Source of the DNA: 2-02-FULL-48-14 sp041645035
Lineage (GTDB): Bacteria; Patescibacteriota; Gracilibacteria; UBA1369; 2-02-FULL-48-14
NCBI GenBank assembly: GCA_041645035.1
Contig: JBAZQU010000016.1
Location: forward strand, 1 to 23,164
Direction of reading: 5' to 3'
Length of the DNA: 23,164 nt
In this document: positions 1 through 7,739 of the stretch, one piece after another
How positions within the stretch are numbered: position 1 is the first letter of the stretch
Layout of the letters: every line of letters begins with the position of its first letter
The notes under the pieces: model-generated
Database searches by the model: none
What the model was told of the DNA's origin: nothing
What the model saw: only the letters and a program-made list of their open reading frames with translations
Made by a program: the position numbers and the translations under genes

Positions 1-907
1 CGGTTTTTTGCTTGGAGACATATTCATAGGCCATGTAAGCGGCTTTGGTCCCTTCGGCAATTCCTACAATGGCTTGTTTCCACTCAGTGTCAGTGACATC
101 GCCAGCGGAATAGAAACCGGGGATATTGGTTTCGCTCATATGATTGATAAGAATTTCACCTTTGGCGTTTTTCTTAACATCGAGTTCATTTACCATATCG
201 GTGAGCGGAATGCGGCCGACTTCGACAAAAACTCCCTGTGTTTCCATTTCTTCGCCCGTATCAAATTTAACTTTTCGAACCACGGTGTCGCCCAAAATTT
301 CCACAATATTCGTTTTGAATTTTGGCGTGATGTTGGGAGTGGCCTCCATACGTTTTAGGTTGATAGGCTCGGCCTTCGTGAAGGCCTCGCCTCGATACAC
401 AATCGTCACATGTTCCGCATGTTCGGCTAAAATGAGCGACTCTTTAACCGCGCTGTCACCTCCGCCCACAATAATCACCCGCTTTTTTTTATAAAAGGGC
501 GCGTCGCAGGTGGCACAGTAAGAAACTCCGCGTGCGGCAAATTCTTTTTCACCCGGCACGCCCAATCGGCGGTAGGTGGTTCCGGTAGCCAGCAGCACAG
601 TGCGAGCTTCAAACATTTCTTTTCCAAATTCCACTTTAAAAATATCACCCTCTTTCGTCACGCGGTTCACGCGGCTCCCAAGTTTAAAAGGCACGTCATT
701 GGCTTTTGCATGGGCAATCAAATGCTCGGCCAGTTCTTGGCCACTGAGCGAAATGAAGCCGGGATAGTTTTCCACCAGGTGAGTGGTAGTGATCGTGCCA
801 CCGAGTCCTTCGGTGAGGACGAGCACGTTCATACCAAAACGGCGGGCATAGATTGAGGCGCCCAGTCCGGCGCAACCGCCTCCAACAATAATGAGATCGT
901 AGAGCAT
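1..907 (-). CDS. trxB: Thioredoxin reductase (partial, C-terminus cut by window edge)
   Basis: Flavoprotein disulfide reductase that uses NADPH to reduce thioredoxin in the cytoplasm. The reading frame begins at the ATG at 905-907 and stays open to the left edge, giving about 302 residues of an enzyme normally about 310 long, so only the last few residues are missing. Seen in the translation: an N-terminal FAD-binding GGGCAGLGA motif (residues 9-17), the redox-active CATC motif at C131-C134, an NADPH-binding VGGGDSAV motif at about 147-154, and a C-terminal SAGDVTD FAD motif. Context: it lies 24 bp downstream of a same-strand 728-aa orphan and may be cotranscribed with it. No Shine-Dalgarno is visible; the start is preceded by TCTTAAA. 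The first glycine motif has Cys where Pro is usual. Family assignment is secure. Confidence 0.96.
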   Translation of the reverse strand, partial: MLYDLIIVGGGCAGLGASIYARRFGMNVLVLTEGLGGTITTTHLVENYPGFISLSGQELAEHLIAHAKANDVPFKLGSRVNRVTKEGDIFKVEFGKEMFEARTVLLATGTTYRRLGVPGEKEFAARGVSYCATCDAPFYKKKRVIIVGGGDSAVKESLILAEHAEHVTIVYRGEAFTKAEPINLKRMEATPNITPKFKTNIVEILGDTVVRKVKFDTGEEMETQGVFVEVGRIPLTDMVNELDVKKNAKGEILINHMSETNIPGFYSAGDVTDTEWKQAIVGIAEGTKAAYMAYEYVSKQKT

Positions 908-931
908 TTTAAGATTTTTTAAGATGAACTT

Positions 932-3118
932 TTAATTTACGGCATCCTCTACAATGTCTCCTCCGCCGGTGAGTTGGTTCATTCTACTGAAAATACCTGC
1001 GTTTTCTCCCACTATGGCCAGACGAATAAGTGCTTCCTTAAAATCGCTGGGGACTTCCTCCATTCTTAAACCAAGGGCCTCCAGCATCATAATTAATTCC
1101 GCTCGTAGAGAATCTTCCATAACTTCAGCCGCCGTTTCTGCAGGTCTTAGGTCATCTTCACCTTGAGCATTTAAGAAAAGCATGTTTTCCCCCCATCCGC
1201 CCGCCTGTTCAAGTTTCTCGAAAATAGTTTTCTTACCTTCAACAAATTCTTGTTTGTTCACTTTTCCGACCCTTACGGTTCTTCCTCCCCAAGTTCTGGC
1301 TCGGTCGGACAGATAGGCTCGATAATCAGTTCGAGCGGTTTCCGCCATGTATTTTTGTTTTTCATTTTTAGCCACACCGCTTTCCCAAGCTCCTCTCCAT
1401 AAGCCTTCGTTTTCTACACGAGCGCCCTCGTAGATTGCATTCATGTAGTTTTCCGGTTGAGTGGTTCCATCGGTTTTCATACGTCTCCATTGACCACTCA
1501 TCACGCCCATGACCTTCATTTGAGTATCAGTGCGTTGTGTTTTTCCCTCCTGGGCGAGTCCTCTTCGCGTAGTTTGAACCGTTCTTTCCCCCTCTGTTGA
1601 ACCGAGCTTAGTTAGCAAAAGACTCATTCTCTCTTCACGAGTGAGCGCCTGCAGATTATCAATATCAAAAGGATTCCTTAACTCTCGGCTCTCCTTTTCT
1701 TTAGCGTCTCGAATCATTCTTCGTCTCTCATAAATATTTGCTGTGAAGAAACGGTGATCATCTCTCAAGTGCTTTCCCAGTGCCAAATAATCCGCCGCTT
1801 CCTTCTCTCGTTCAGGGATCATTCGGCCTACAAGCACTTTAAGTTCCGCTTCTTGAAGTTCCGCATTGCTGGTTTGGATGATCCTTTTTAATTCTGCTTT
1901 TTCGGGGGAACTAAAAAGAGGGTAGCCATCATATTCCGCAGTTTCCAATTCTGCCATATACTCCATGGCAAACACACTTTCTCGCAGATTCTTGGCTTTA
2001 GACTCGTCCAAATAGGTCTTCAAAGTGTGAAGACGCATTTCATCGGTTTTTCTCCGAATAAGCTCGCGTTTTTTCTCCGGTAGTGCCGCAAGCATCTCAT
2101 CCCTTTTTTTGTACACCCTCATTCGTCCCGGAATGACTGTATCGAGCAATCTATCCCTCTTTTCTTGCATCTCAGAAAATTTGTGCAAATCGGCGAACCA
2201 GTCTTCAAATTCCTGGAGAGCTGCACGTCTCTTTCCTTTTGGAGTATTCACCTCCTTTCCTCCAAAGTATGCTTGGTGCTCGGCGAGGATGCCGTTGTAT
2301 TCTCCCACTCTTTTTTCATATTCTTCACGAATTCCTTTAAGAATTGTTGCGGTGTCTTTACTCCCGGCTGCCGCCTTTGAAGCCTTTTTAAATTCAGCTT
2401 GAATGGCGGAAGGTTCTTTTTCCAGATTTCCTATTCTCTTCAAGACGTCTTCCAAAAGCTTTTCTTTCGATCCATCTACCGCCATAGAACCCAGTCGTCG
2501 AAAATACTCCTTTTTTACATAAGAACTCTGCCCCTTCAAACGTTCTCGGCCTTCTCTACGCTCTGCCAAATGTTCCTTCAAGTGAGATAAGGCCTCTGTA
2601 ATACTACTTTCCTCGTCATCTTCCGCGTCCAAAGGTTGTTTTTCGATCCATCCGAAGTACACCGCCTTTTCATTTCGGATGAACTCCCGTTCACCGGGAT
2701 GCATTTCAATAAACAGACAGGATTTTTCCATCTGCTGTTTGTAGTATTTGATGCCGCATTCCTTGAATTTTACTTCTAGCTCTACCAGCTCTTTCATGCT
2801 GGTAGCTTCCTCCACTTGTGCCAAATATTTTTCCTCATTAATCCCTGTTTTAGCCTGGAGGCGCCTTAAAGCTCTGCTTAAAAAAGTCTTCTTTTTTTGA
2901 GCTTCGGGATTAAAAGTGTGATCCGCAATGTCAAAACTTTTGTTTCCTTTATCCTTGTTTTGGTCGTACTCGGTTCTTAACTTTGATCGGGCGGCCTCAT
3001 CCATTCCTTCTCTGGCAAATGCCTCTGGGTTGTAGTGCAAACGGTCAAGATACAGACGTGTCTGGATGCTCCATGGGTCTTGAACATTTCGGTTCCAGCA
3101 ACTTTTTAGTGAGCTCAT
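932..3118 (-). CDS. Large charged, coiled-coil-rich orphan protein (728 aa)
   Basis: I do not recognise this protein. It is 728 residues, very rich in Glu, Lys and Arg, and its long heptad-like helical stretches (roughly residues 110-500) suggest a mostly alpha-helical, coiled-coil, cytoplasmic protein. There is no signal peptide and no membrane segment. The last third (about 500-728) is less charged and more Gly/Trp-rich, with several GGW/GRT-type turns, and may be a separate folded domain. The ATG at 3116-3118 is the first in frame; only weak upstream purines are present. It lies 14 bp downstream of the lamin-tail surface protein gene on the same strand, so the two are probably cotranscribed. 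The length and the absence of stops make it a real gene. Function unknown. Confidence 0.85.
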   Translation of the reverse strand: MSSLKSCWNRNVQDPWSIQTRLYLDRLHYNPEAFAREGMDEAARSKLRTEYDQNKDKGNKSFDIADHTFNPEAQKKKTFLSRALRRLQAKTGINEEKYLAQVEEATSMKELVELEVKFKECGIKYYKQQMEKSCLFIEMHPGEREFIRNEKAVYFGWIEKQPLDAEDDEESSITEALSHLKEHLAERREGRERLKGQSSYVKKEYFRRLGSMAVDGSKEKLLEDVLKRIGNLEKEPSAIQAEFKKASKAAAGSKDTATILKGIREEYEKRVGEYNGILAEHQAYFGGKEVNTPKGKRRAALQEFEDWFADLHKFSEMQEKRDRLLDTVIPGRMRVYKKRDEMLAALPEKKRELIRRKTDEMRLHTLKTYLDESKAKNLRESVFAMEYMAELETAEYDGYPLFSSPEKAELKRIIQTSNAELQEAELKVLVGRMIPEREKEAADYLALGKHLRDDHRFFTANIYERRRMIRDAKEKESRELRNPFDIDNLQALTREERMSLLLTKLGSTEGERTVQTTRRGLAQEGKTQRTDTQMKVMGVMSGQWRRMKTDGTTQPENYMNAIYEGARVENEGLWRGAWESGVAKNEKQKYMAETARTDYRAYLSDRARTWGGRTVRVGKVNKQEFVEGKKTIFEKLEQAGGWGENMLFLNAQGEDDLRPAETAAEVMEDSLRAELIMMLEALGLRMEEVPSDFKEALIRLAIVGENAGIFSRMNQLTGGGDIVEDAVN

Positions 3119-3132
3119 GATAAGGGGTGGAC

Positions 3133-4830
3133 TCAGTTTAAGGCTTTCGCCTCAAATTGCCAACTTTTTCTTCTTTTGTAAATTTCATAAAACCCCCAGC
3201 TTCCCGCCAAAATCACCGTTCCCAAAATTCCCCAAGGGAAAGCCTTTTTTGATGCTAAGGTGGGAGATTCTACAAGCTCACTGTGCATGATTTCAAAAAG
3301 ACCATTTTCGGAGGCCGCTTGAACCAGCAAAGTATTGCCGACTTGGTAGAGCAAAGTGTCCACGCTTTCTTGTGAGCCGGTTTTGAAAGTCCAGGTACTG
3401 ACGCCATCAAAAAGAGTGAGCAAAGAGCCGTCGAATTCCAGTACTTCACCTTTAATCTGTTTCCATACGGGATTGAGTGCTCCAGGACTGGGAGTGACCC
3501 ACTGCCATGTGGAAAAAATCGCATTCCCGAGTCCTGAAGCTGAAGCTTGGAGCGACTGCACTTCTTCAATCTGAATTTCTGCGTAGGATTGATCTTCTTC
3601 ACTGCTTTCGTAACTGATTTCGGACATGGTTTCGTCGGTGAAATCGGAGAGCTGTACGGTTTCATTACTATTATTAAGGGCGATTCCCGTTTCGGTTCGA
3701 TAGAGAACCAACGTTTGGCCTGGTTCTAAAATGGTGCTGTCGGGGAAGGTGAAGGGATCGGAGCCGCCCTCGCCATCGTCCAAGGTCCAATTGCCCAAGT
3801 TCACGGCTTCGCTGCCGCCATTTGTAATTTCGATCCATTCTTCTTCGTTGTCGGGGCCCTCGGGATTGGGGAAAACTTCCGTTACTTCCACTTGGTCTGA
3901 AAGATCGCCGTCTTGGTAGGTGGTTTCTCCATCGGCTGACTCGGTTTCAGCGTCCGCGTCGGCGTCCGCGCCTGCCCAAGCATTTTCGCTTCCCGGGGTG
4001 GATTCTTCGGTCCAATCATAAAAATCGGTGAACCAAGCGTAGCTCAACCCTTCTGCGGAACCTTCATAAGGAACGTCCCATAGAATTTCGTCACTTACTC
4101 CGAGGAGACGAACATGATCGGAATCGTTGTTGAGGGTGATTTTACTTTCGGTCACGGAAATGAGCAGGTAAGACTCGGCGGCCAAACTCCCGGTGAGTGC
4201 ATAAGAGCCGCTTCCCCCTTCGCTGTCATCGAGGAAGAGGCCGTCCAGGGTTAAAGTTTCTCCATAGGAATTATACAGCTCAATCCATTCGTCGGTGCTG
4301 TCGGAGCCTTCGGGGTTAGGCAAAGCTTCGGAGAAAATCGGCCACGTTGACGGTGTGGTGACTGGTGTACTTGTTTCAGTTGTGGTGGTCGTGGTCTCCG
4401 AAGTGGCGCTTGTATCGGTAGTCGCCGTAGTATTTGCGGTCAAAATTTCCCCCTTGCTACTGGTGGTGTACGTGAAAATATCCACAACTTCTCCCTCCAG
4501 AGTTTTTAATGTGATGGTTTCATTTGAATTGTTGAGTTGGAAGGAAAAGCCCCTAATAGTGAGCGTTTCTTCCAAAGTTCCACTGAGGGTCCAGGGGTTT
4601 GCAGTACTGTCTTCAAGGGTATAGAGAGAAAGATCGATAGGATTCGTGCCAAGGTTACTGAGCTCAATCCATTCTTCCTCGCCGCTGTTTGGGTTGGGAT
4701 AAAGCGCGGAAATTTCCAAATCCATGGAGGCCGTGTCGGACGGCGCGGGACAGTCGGTGGTGGCTAAGGCACTTTGGGTGGGCCCGGTGATGATTGCCGC
4801 AAGGGCCAGTAAAAAGAATAGTTTTTTCAT
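3133..4830 (-). CDS. Exported, membrane-anchored protein with three lamin-tail domains
   Basis: Predicted surface protein of 565 aa. A signal peptide occupies residues 1-23 (MKK, hydrophobic core, ALA cleavage site). Three lamin-tail domains (LTD, an Ig-like beta sandwich found in bacterial surface proteins) follow at about 37-122, 164-275 and 315-408. Each has the family signature of an xNPxGxxxEEWIEL-type start and a LNNSNETVxL-type strand, and domains 2 and 3 end in TPGSEN/SPGALN-like tails. The linkers are Thr/Ser-rich (123-163) and acidic with an Ala-Asp run (287-300). A small beta domain sits at about 456-520. A C-terminal transmembrane helix (about 532-549) followed by Lys/Arg should anchor it with the LTD array outside. 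LTDs in bacteria are often linked to adhesion or to nucleases, but no catalytic domain is visible here. Its upstream region carries the 11-bp-phased CTGAA repeats, suggesting regulated expression. Confidence 0.9.
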   Translation of the reverse strand: MKKLFFLLALAAIITGPTQSALATTDCPAPSDTASMDLEISALYPNPNSGEEEWIELSNLGTNPIDLSLYTLEDSTANPWTLSGTLEETLTIRGFSFQLNNSNETITLKTLEGEVVDIFTYTTSSKGEILTANTTATTDTSATSETTTTTTETSTPVTTPSTWPIFSEALPNPEGSDSTDEWIELYNSYGETLTLDGLFLDDSEGGSGSYALTGSLAAESYLLISVTESKITLNNDSDHVRLLGVSDEILWDVPYEGSAEGLSYAWFTDFYDWTEESTPGSENAWAGADADADAETESADGETTYQDGDLSDQVEVTEVFPNPEGPDNEEEWIEITNGGSEAVNLGNWTLDDGEGGSDPFTFPDSTILEPGQTLVLYRTETGIALNNSNETVQLSDFTDETMSEISYESSEEDQSYAEIQIEEVQSLQASASGLGNAIFSTWQWVTPSPGALNPVWKQIKGEVLEFDGSLLTLFDGVSTWTFKTGSQESVDTLLYQVGNTLLVQAASENGLFEIMHSELVESPTLASKKAFPWGILGTVILAGSWGFYEIYKRRKSWQFEAKALN

Positions 4831-4868
4831 ACGTTGGGGTTAGGTGACCTGATGATGGCACGGCGACC

Positions 4869-4923
4869 TTTATGAAATCCTGAATTTTTTCTGAATTAGT
4901 TCTGAATTTTTCCTGACAGAACA
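4869..4923. promoter_or_regulatory. Four 11-bp-phased CTGAA direct repeats (candidate operator)
   Basis: CTGAA/CTGAC starts at 4880, 4891, 4902 and 4913, exactly 11 bp apart, with AT-rich bases between the copies. This heptamer-plus-spacer layout with one copy per helical turn resembles direct-repeat sites of OmpR/PhoB-type response regulators, but the sequence is not a known consensus. Read on the minus strand the repeats are TTCAG. They are followed about 4 bp later by CATAAA (rc of 4869-4874), a plausible -10 for the lamin-tail gene at 4830, with no good -35, as expected for an activated promoter. A matching set of three copies lies upstream of the sigma factor gene. Confidence 0.55.
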
Positions 4924-4944
4924 AAAAACTCGTTGTGCAATTGT
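4920..4944 (+). promoter_or_regulatory. Possible third ECF-type promoter, upstream of rny
   Basis: AACA at 4920-4923 and ATTGT at 4940-4944 are separated by 16 bp. This matches the AACA-N16-ATTGT core of the two near-identical promoters at 8111-8138 and 8703-8730. The match is shorter than between those two: the leading GC is not conserved, and TGCA is displaced by one base. Transcription from here would give RNase Y a leader of about 170 nt containing the hairpins at 4998-5115. A housekeeping-type alternative, TTGTGT-N17-TTTTAT, lies at about 4953-4981. Tentative. Confidence 0.3.
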
Positions 4945-4997
4945 TAGAGACTTGTGTTAAAGTGCGGTTAGTTCTTTTATATCTCAAAACCGGGATA

Positions 4998-5115
4998 CAA
5001 AACGCTGCTTGTAATCTAAAAACGAAGTTTTGCACGATCAAAGCAAAGAGACGTCTGACAGATTAAAAATCCGACTTACCGGTCGGCGTTTTGCGTTTTC
5101 CGGGGTTTAATCCCC
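4998..5115 (+). promoter_or_regulatory. Structured 5' leader of rny with competing stems
   Basis: This gene-free stretch directly upstream of RNase Y holds several complementary segments. CAAAACGC (4998-5005) pairs perfectly with GCGTTTTG (5086-5093). AATCT (5014-5018) pairs with AGATT (5060-5064). CCGAC (5071-5075) pairs with GTCGG (5082-5086), and GGGG (5102-5105) with CCCC (5112-5115), ending 6 bases before the ATG. The CCGAC/GTCGG hairpin shares bases with the long-range stem, so the two cannot both form completely. I do not recognise a known riboswitch. A leader controlling rny translation or mRNA stability is a reasonable guess, but no conservation can be tested here. Confidence 0.35.
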
Positions 5116-5121
5116 AGTACT

Positions 5122-6651
5122 ATGGATTCTATTATTTCGGTACTACTTCTCTTGCTCGGCCTGGGTGGTGGAGGAGCGGTCGGTTATGTTATGCGAACCA
5201 GGCAAATTCAAGGTGAAGATCAGAAGAAACGCAAGGAAATGGATCGTACGTTGCAAGATGCTCAGAACCAGGCCAATTCGATGATCATGAAGGCCAAGAA
5301 TGAAGCCCTTAAGGAACGTGAAGAAGCTCAAAAAGAGGAACGTATTAAGCGCAAGAAGCTCGAAGAAAATGAGAACCGCCTTCTTAAAAAGGAAGAGCAG
5401 CTCGACACTAAGGTTGAAGACCTGGATAAGATGAAGGCTCAGTTTGAGCAGAAAGCCGAGACTCTGAAGAAGGAGCGCGAACGTGCGCAGGAGCTGGTTC
5501 AAGAACAAGAAAAAAAGCTGCAAGAAGTGGCTAATTTGTCGCATGAGCAGGCTAAAACTCTGCTTCTCAAACAAATTGAAGAAGAGTTCAAAGATGATCT
5601 TTTTGCGCACGCCAAACAGCTCGAGGCTGATATGAAGCGAGATGTGGACGAGAAGGCGAAGGAGATTTTGGCGGATGCTATTCAGCGTTACGCTTCCGAG
5701 ACGACGGTGGAAACCACCACCACTTCCGTGCCGCTGACTTCAGACGAACTGAAGGGGCGAATCATTGGAAGGGAAGGGCGCAACATCAATGCTTTTGAAG
5801 CGATTACCGGTGTGGATGTAATTGTGGACGATACGCCGGGATCCATCGTAATCAGCGGATTCGATCCCATTCGTCGTTATATGGCTAAAATCACGCTGGA
5901 ACGTTTGGTGGAAGACGGACGTATTCACCCTGCCCGCATCGAAGAAATGTATGCCAAGGTGAAGGAAGAAGTGAACGGTTTGATCAAGGAATTGGGAGAA
6001 AAAGCCGCCTTTGAAGTGGGAGTGGCCGCTTTGCCGCCAAACCTTTTGAAAATTTTGGGTCGTCTCAAGTTCCGCATTGCTTACGGGCAGAATGTGCTCA
6101 AGCACTCTATGGAGGTAGCGTTCCTGGCCGCCGAACTTGCCGGGATGATGGGGGCGAATGTGGACCTTTGCAAAAAGGCCGGACTTTTGCACGACATCGG
6201 GAAAGCTGTGGACCATGAGGTTCAAGGAAAACATGCCTTCATCGGCCGTGATATTTTGAAGAAATTCGGGATGTCGGATGAAGTGCTGCATTGCGTGGAA
6301 GCCAACGAAGGAGACATGGAAGCCAAGTCCGTTGAGGCCAAGATTATTCAAGTGGCTAATTTGATTTCCGTAGCTCGTCCCGGCGCCAATAAAGAAAATC
6401 TGGAAACTTACGTGAAGCGTCTCATGGAAATTGAAAAACTCGCCACCGACTTTGCCGGTGTTCAGAAAGCTTTCGCCGTTCAGGCGGGCCGTGAACTCCG
6501 TGTGTTTGTCAGCCCTGACGAAGTAGATGACCTTCAAGCTCTCAAACTTTCCCACGAGGTCGCTCGCAAAATCGAAAAAGACCTCCAATACTCCGGAAAA
6601 ATTAAAGTCGAAGTCATCCGCGAAAAGCGTGTGGAAGCGTTTGCAGGGTAA
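5122..6651 (+). CDS. rny: Ribonuclease Y
   Basis: Membrane-anchored endoribonuclease that starts mRNA decay. The 509-aa product has the complete family architecture and usual length: an N-terminal transmembrane helix (about 3-24), a long charged coiled coil (about 28-190), a KH RNA-binding domain (about 200-265) with the GRIIGREGRN motif near residue 213, and an HD metal-dependent phosphohydrolase domain with the catalytic HD pair in LLHDIGK (H357-D358). The start at 5122 gives a correctly placed membrane helix and follows ACT with no Shine-Dalgarno. A GGGG/CCCC hairpin lies immediately upstream. A toxin-antitoxin-like pair follows after 16 bp. The gene is divergent from the lamin-tail operon and shares with it the region of phased repeats. 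Confidence 0.98.
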   Translation: MDSIISVLLLLLGLGGGGAVGYVMRTRQIQGEDQKKRKEMDRTLQDAQNQANSMIMKAKNEALKEREEAQKEERIKRKKLEENENRLLKKEEQLDTKVEDLDKMKAQFEQKAETLKKERERAQELVQEQEKKLQEVANLSHEQAKTLLLKQIEEEFKDDLFAHAKQLEADMKRDVDEKAKEILADAIQRYASETTVETTTTSVPLTSDELKGRIIGREGRNINAFEAITGVDVIVDDTPGSIVISGFDPIRRYMAKITLERLVEDGRIHPARIEEMYAKVKEEVNGLIKELGEKAAFEVGVAALPPNLLKILGRLKFRIAYGQNVLKHSMEVAFLAAELAGMMGANVDLCKKAGLLHDIGKAVDHEVQGKHAFIGRDILKKFGMSDEVLHCVEANEGDMEAKSVEAKIIQVANLISVARPGANKENLETYVKRLMEIEKLATDFAGVQKAFAVQAGRELRVFVSPDEVDDLQALKLSHEVARKIEKDLQYSGKIKVEVIREKRVEAFAG

Positions 6652-6667
6652 ATTAATTTCCTAAACT

Positions 6668-7060
6668 ATGGATCTAGAACGCGTCAAACAACGTTACACT
6701 CACTTTCAAGAGGCACTTGCTCGTTTGGAGGAAGCGGTGGCTATGAAGCCCAAAGACCGCTTGGCTTTGGATGGGTTGATTCAACGTTTTGAATTTTCTT
6801 TTGAGTTGGGGTGGAAAGTTTTGAAGGATTGGCTCAACTATAAAGGTTTTGAAGTGAGCGCCCCCAGAGATGTTATTCAAAAGGGGTTTCAGGAATCTCT
6901 CCTCGAAGACTTTGATGGGTGGCTCAAAATGCTTGAGCTCAGAAATGTGAGCAGCCACGAGTACAGTTTGGAAAAAGCCGATGGACTCATTAAACTCATA
7001 CAAGAGAAATTCAGCCTTCTTTTGAGGAATTTAAAAGACACTTTAGATAAACAGCTCTAA
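6668..7060 (+). CDS. HEPN-domain toxin, HepT-like / HI0074 family
   Basis: All-helical HEPN protein of 130 aa, of the type formerly annotated as nucleotidyltransferase substrate-binding protein (HI0074 family). It carries the RX4HXY motif as R92-NVSS-H97-E-Y99. In characterised HepT toxins this motif forms the RNase site, and its Tyr is AMPylated by the partner antitoxin. The start ATG follows ACT, 16 bp after the rny stop, so it is probably read through from rny. Its stop overlaps the start of the MNT partner by one base (TAATG), typical of a cotranscribed pair. The family and motif are clear; activity as a toxin rather than another two-protein function is inferred. Confidence 0.9.
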   Translation: MDLERVKQRYTHFQEALARLEEAVAMKPKDRLALDGLIQRFEFSFELGWKVLKDWLNYKGFEVSAPRDVIQKGFQESLLEDFDGWLKMLELRNVSSHEYSLEKADGLIKLIQEKFSLLLRNLKDTLDKQL

Positions 7061-7356
7061 TGGATAAATTCGGACTCACCTCAGACCAGATTTCCCAAAT
7101 TCAACAGGTTTTTTCGCGCTTTCCCAAAGTTAAGAAGGTTTGGATTTTTGGATCCCGTGCCCGCGGCGATTTCAAACGCAGTTCCGATATTGATCTTGCC
7201 TATGAAGCGGACGATTTCTCTTTGGATGAAGAATTGGGATTGAGGTCGGCTTTGAGCGCCTTGCCATTGCCTTATAAAATTGATTTGGTGGGCATTCATA
7301 CTATTAAGGAAGAGGCTTTTTTGAAGAAGGTGATGGAGGAACGGATTGATTTCTAA
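7060..7356 (+). CDS. MNT-domain nucleotidyltransferase, MntA-like antitoxin
   Basis: Minimal nucleotidyltransferase of 98 aa, partner of the upstream HEPN protein. The signature GSX10DXD is intact: G31-S32 followed by ten residues, then D43-I-D45. A third likely metal ligand is D75 in YKIDLV. In characterised MntA/HepT pairs the MNT protein neutralises the HEPN toxin by adding AMP to its RX4HXY tyrosine, and that tyrosine is present here. The one-base overlap with the toxin stop indicates translational coupling. The gene ends convergently towards the HigBA-like operon with only 75 bp between. That gap holds a short TGGG/CCCA stem but no convincing terminator. Confidence 0.92.
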   Translation: MDKFGLTSDQISQIQQVFSRFPKVKKVWIFGSRARGDFKRSSDIDLAYEADDFSLDEELGLRSALSALPLPYKIDLVGIHTIKEEAFLKKVMEERIDF

Positions 7357-7431
7357 AACCCACCTTGTGAGCGGGTCTTAAATGGGTAGTCCCAAATGTA
7401 TTTCCATTTTACTGGGCGGTATTAGAAGGGG

Positions 7432-7704
7432 TCAAGGAAAAGATATCTTAAGTTTGGAATCCAGTGCTTTGGCTGCTTTTCTCAAAAAGGCAAAGCTGGG
7501 ATTGGATTCGCCCGACTCTAAACGTGAGATGGCGGATTGTTTGGTACCCATTTTCTTGGCCAGTTGAGCTTGAGTCATTTTCTTTTCAATTCTCTTTCTA
7601 ATAAGTGCACTTGCCAAAGCAAACTCCGGTTCGAGAGCATCGTAGGCTTTACGAAACTCAGGATCTTTCATGAACTCCCTTTTTACGGATGCAAGTGATC
7701 TCAT
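7432..7704 (-). CDS. XRE-family HTH antitoxin, HigA-like
   Basis: DNA-binding protein of 90 aa with an Xre/Cro-type helix-turn-helix at about residues 44-65 (TQAQLAKKMG...ISRLESG) inside a helical domain at about 30-85. It lies 27 bp downstream of a Gp49/HigB-like toxin on the same strand, the toxin-first order typical of HigBA systems, in which the antitoxin binds the toxin and represses the operon. A promoter with an 18-bp near-perfect palindrome sits just upstream of its ATG, which fits autoregulation. The -10 ends 6 bases before the ATG, so a transcript from this promoter should be leaderless or nearly so. Confidence 0.9.
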   Translation of the reverse strand: MRSLASVKREFMKDPEFRKAYDALEPEFALASALIRKRIEKKMTQAQLAKKMGTKQSAISRLESGESNPSFAFLRKAAKALDSKLKISFP

Positions 7705-7710
7705 ATTTTT

Positions 7711-7739
7711 AGTATAACGTATACGCTATATCTAATCAA
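7711..7739 (-). promoter_or_regulatory. Antitoxin promoter with palindromic operator
   Basis: On the minus strand a strong sigma70-like promoter is visible: -35 TTGATT (rc of 7734-7739), a 17-bp spacer, and -10 TATACT (rc of 7711-7716). An 18-bp palindrome, TATAACGTATACGCTATA (7713-7730, one mismatched pair), fills the spacer and overlaps the -10, which is where an autorepressing XRE antitoxin would be expected to bind. The -35 overlaps the toxin stop codon. The start point would fall within a base or two of the antitoxin ATG at 7704. Confidence 0.75.

Noticed and set aside
3946..3968. GCGTCC/GCGTCG microrepeat in the lamin-tail gene
   Set aside because: It simply encodes an Ala-Asp linker and is too short to treat as a separate repeat element.
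5740..6588. Open frame of 282 codons antisense to rny
   Set aside because: A shadow of the conserved KH/HD coding region, His/Phe-rich, with no independent signals.
7383..7394. TGGG/CCCA hairpin between the convergent TA modules as a terminator
   Set aside because: The stem is only four pairs and there is no T-run on either strand.
7382..7567. Plus-strand open frame opposite the XRE antitoxin
   Set aside because: It overlaps a clearly identified antitoxin on the other strand and has no recognisable features.
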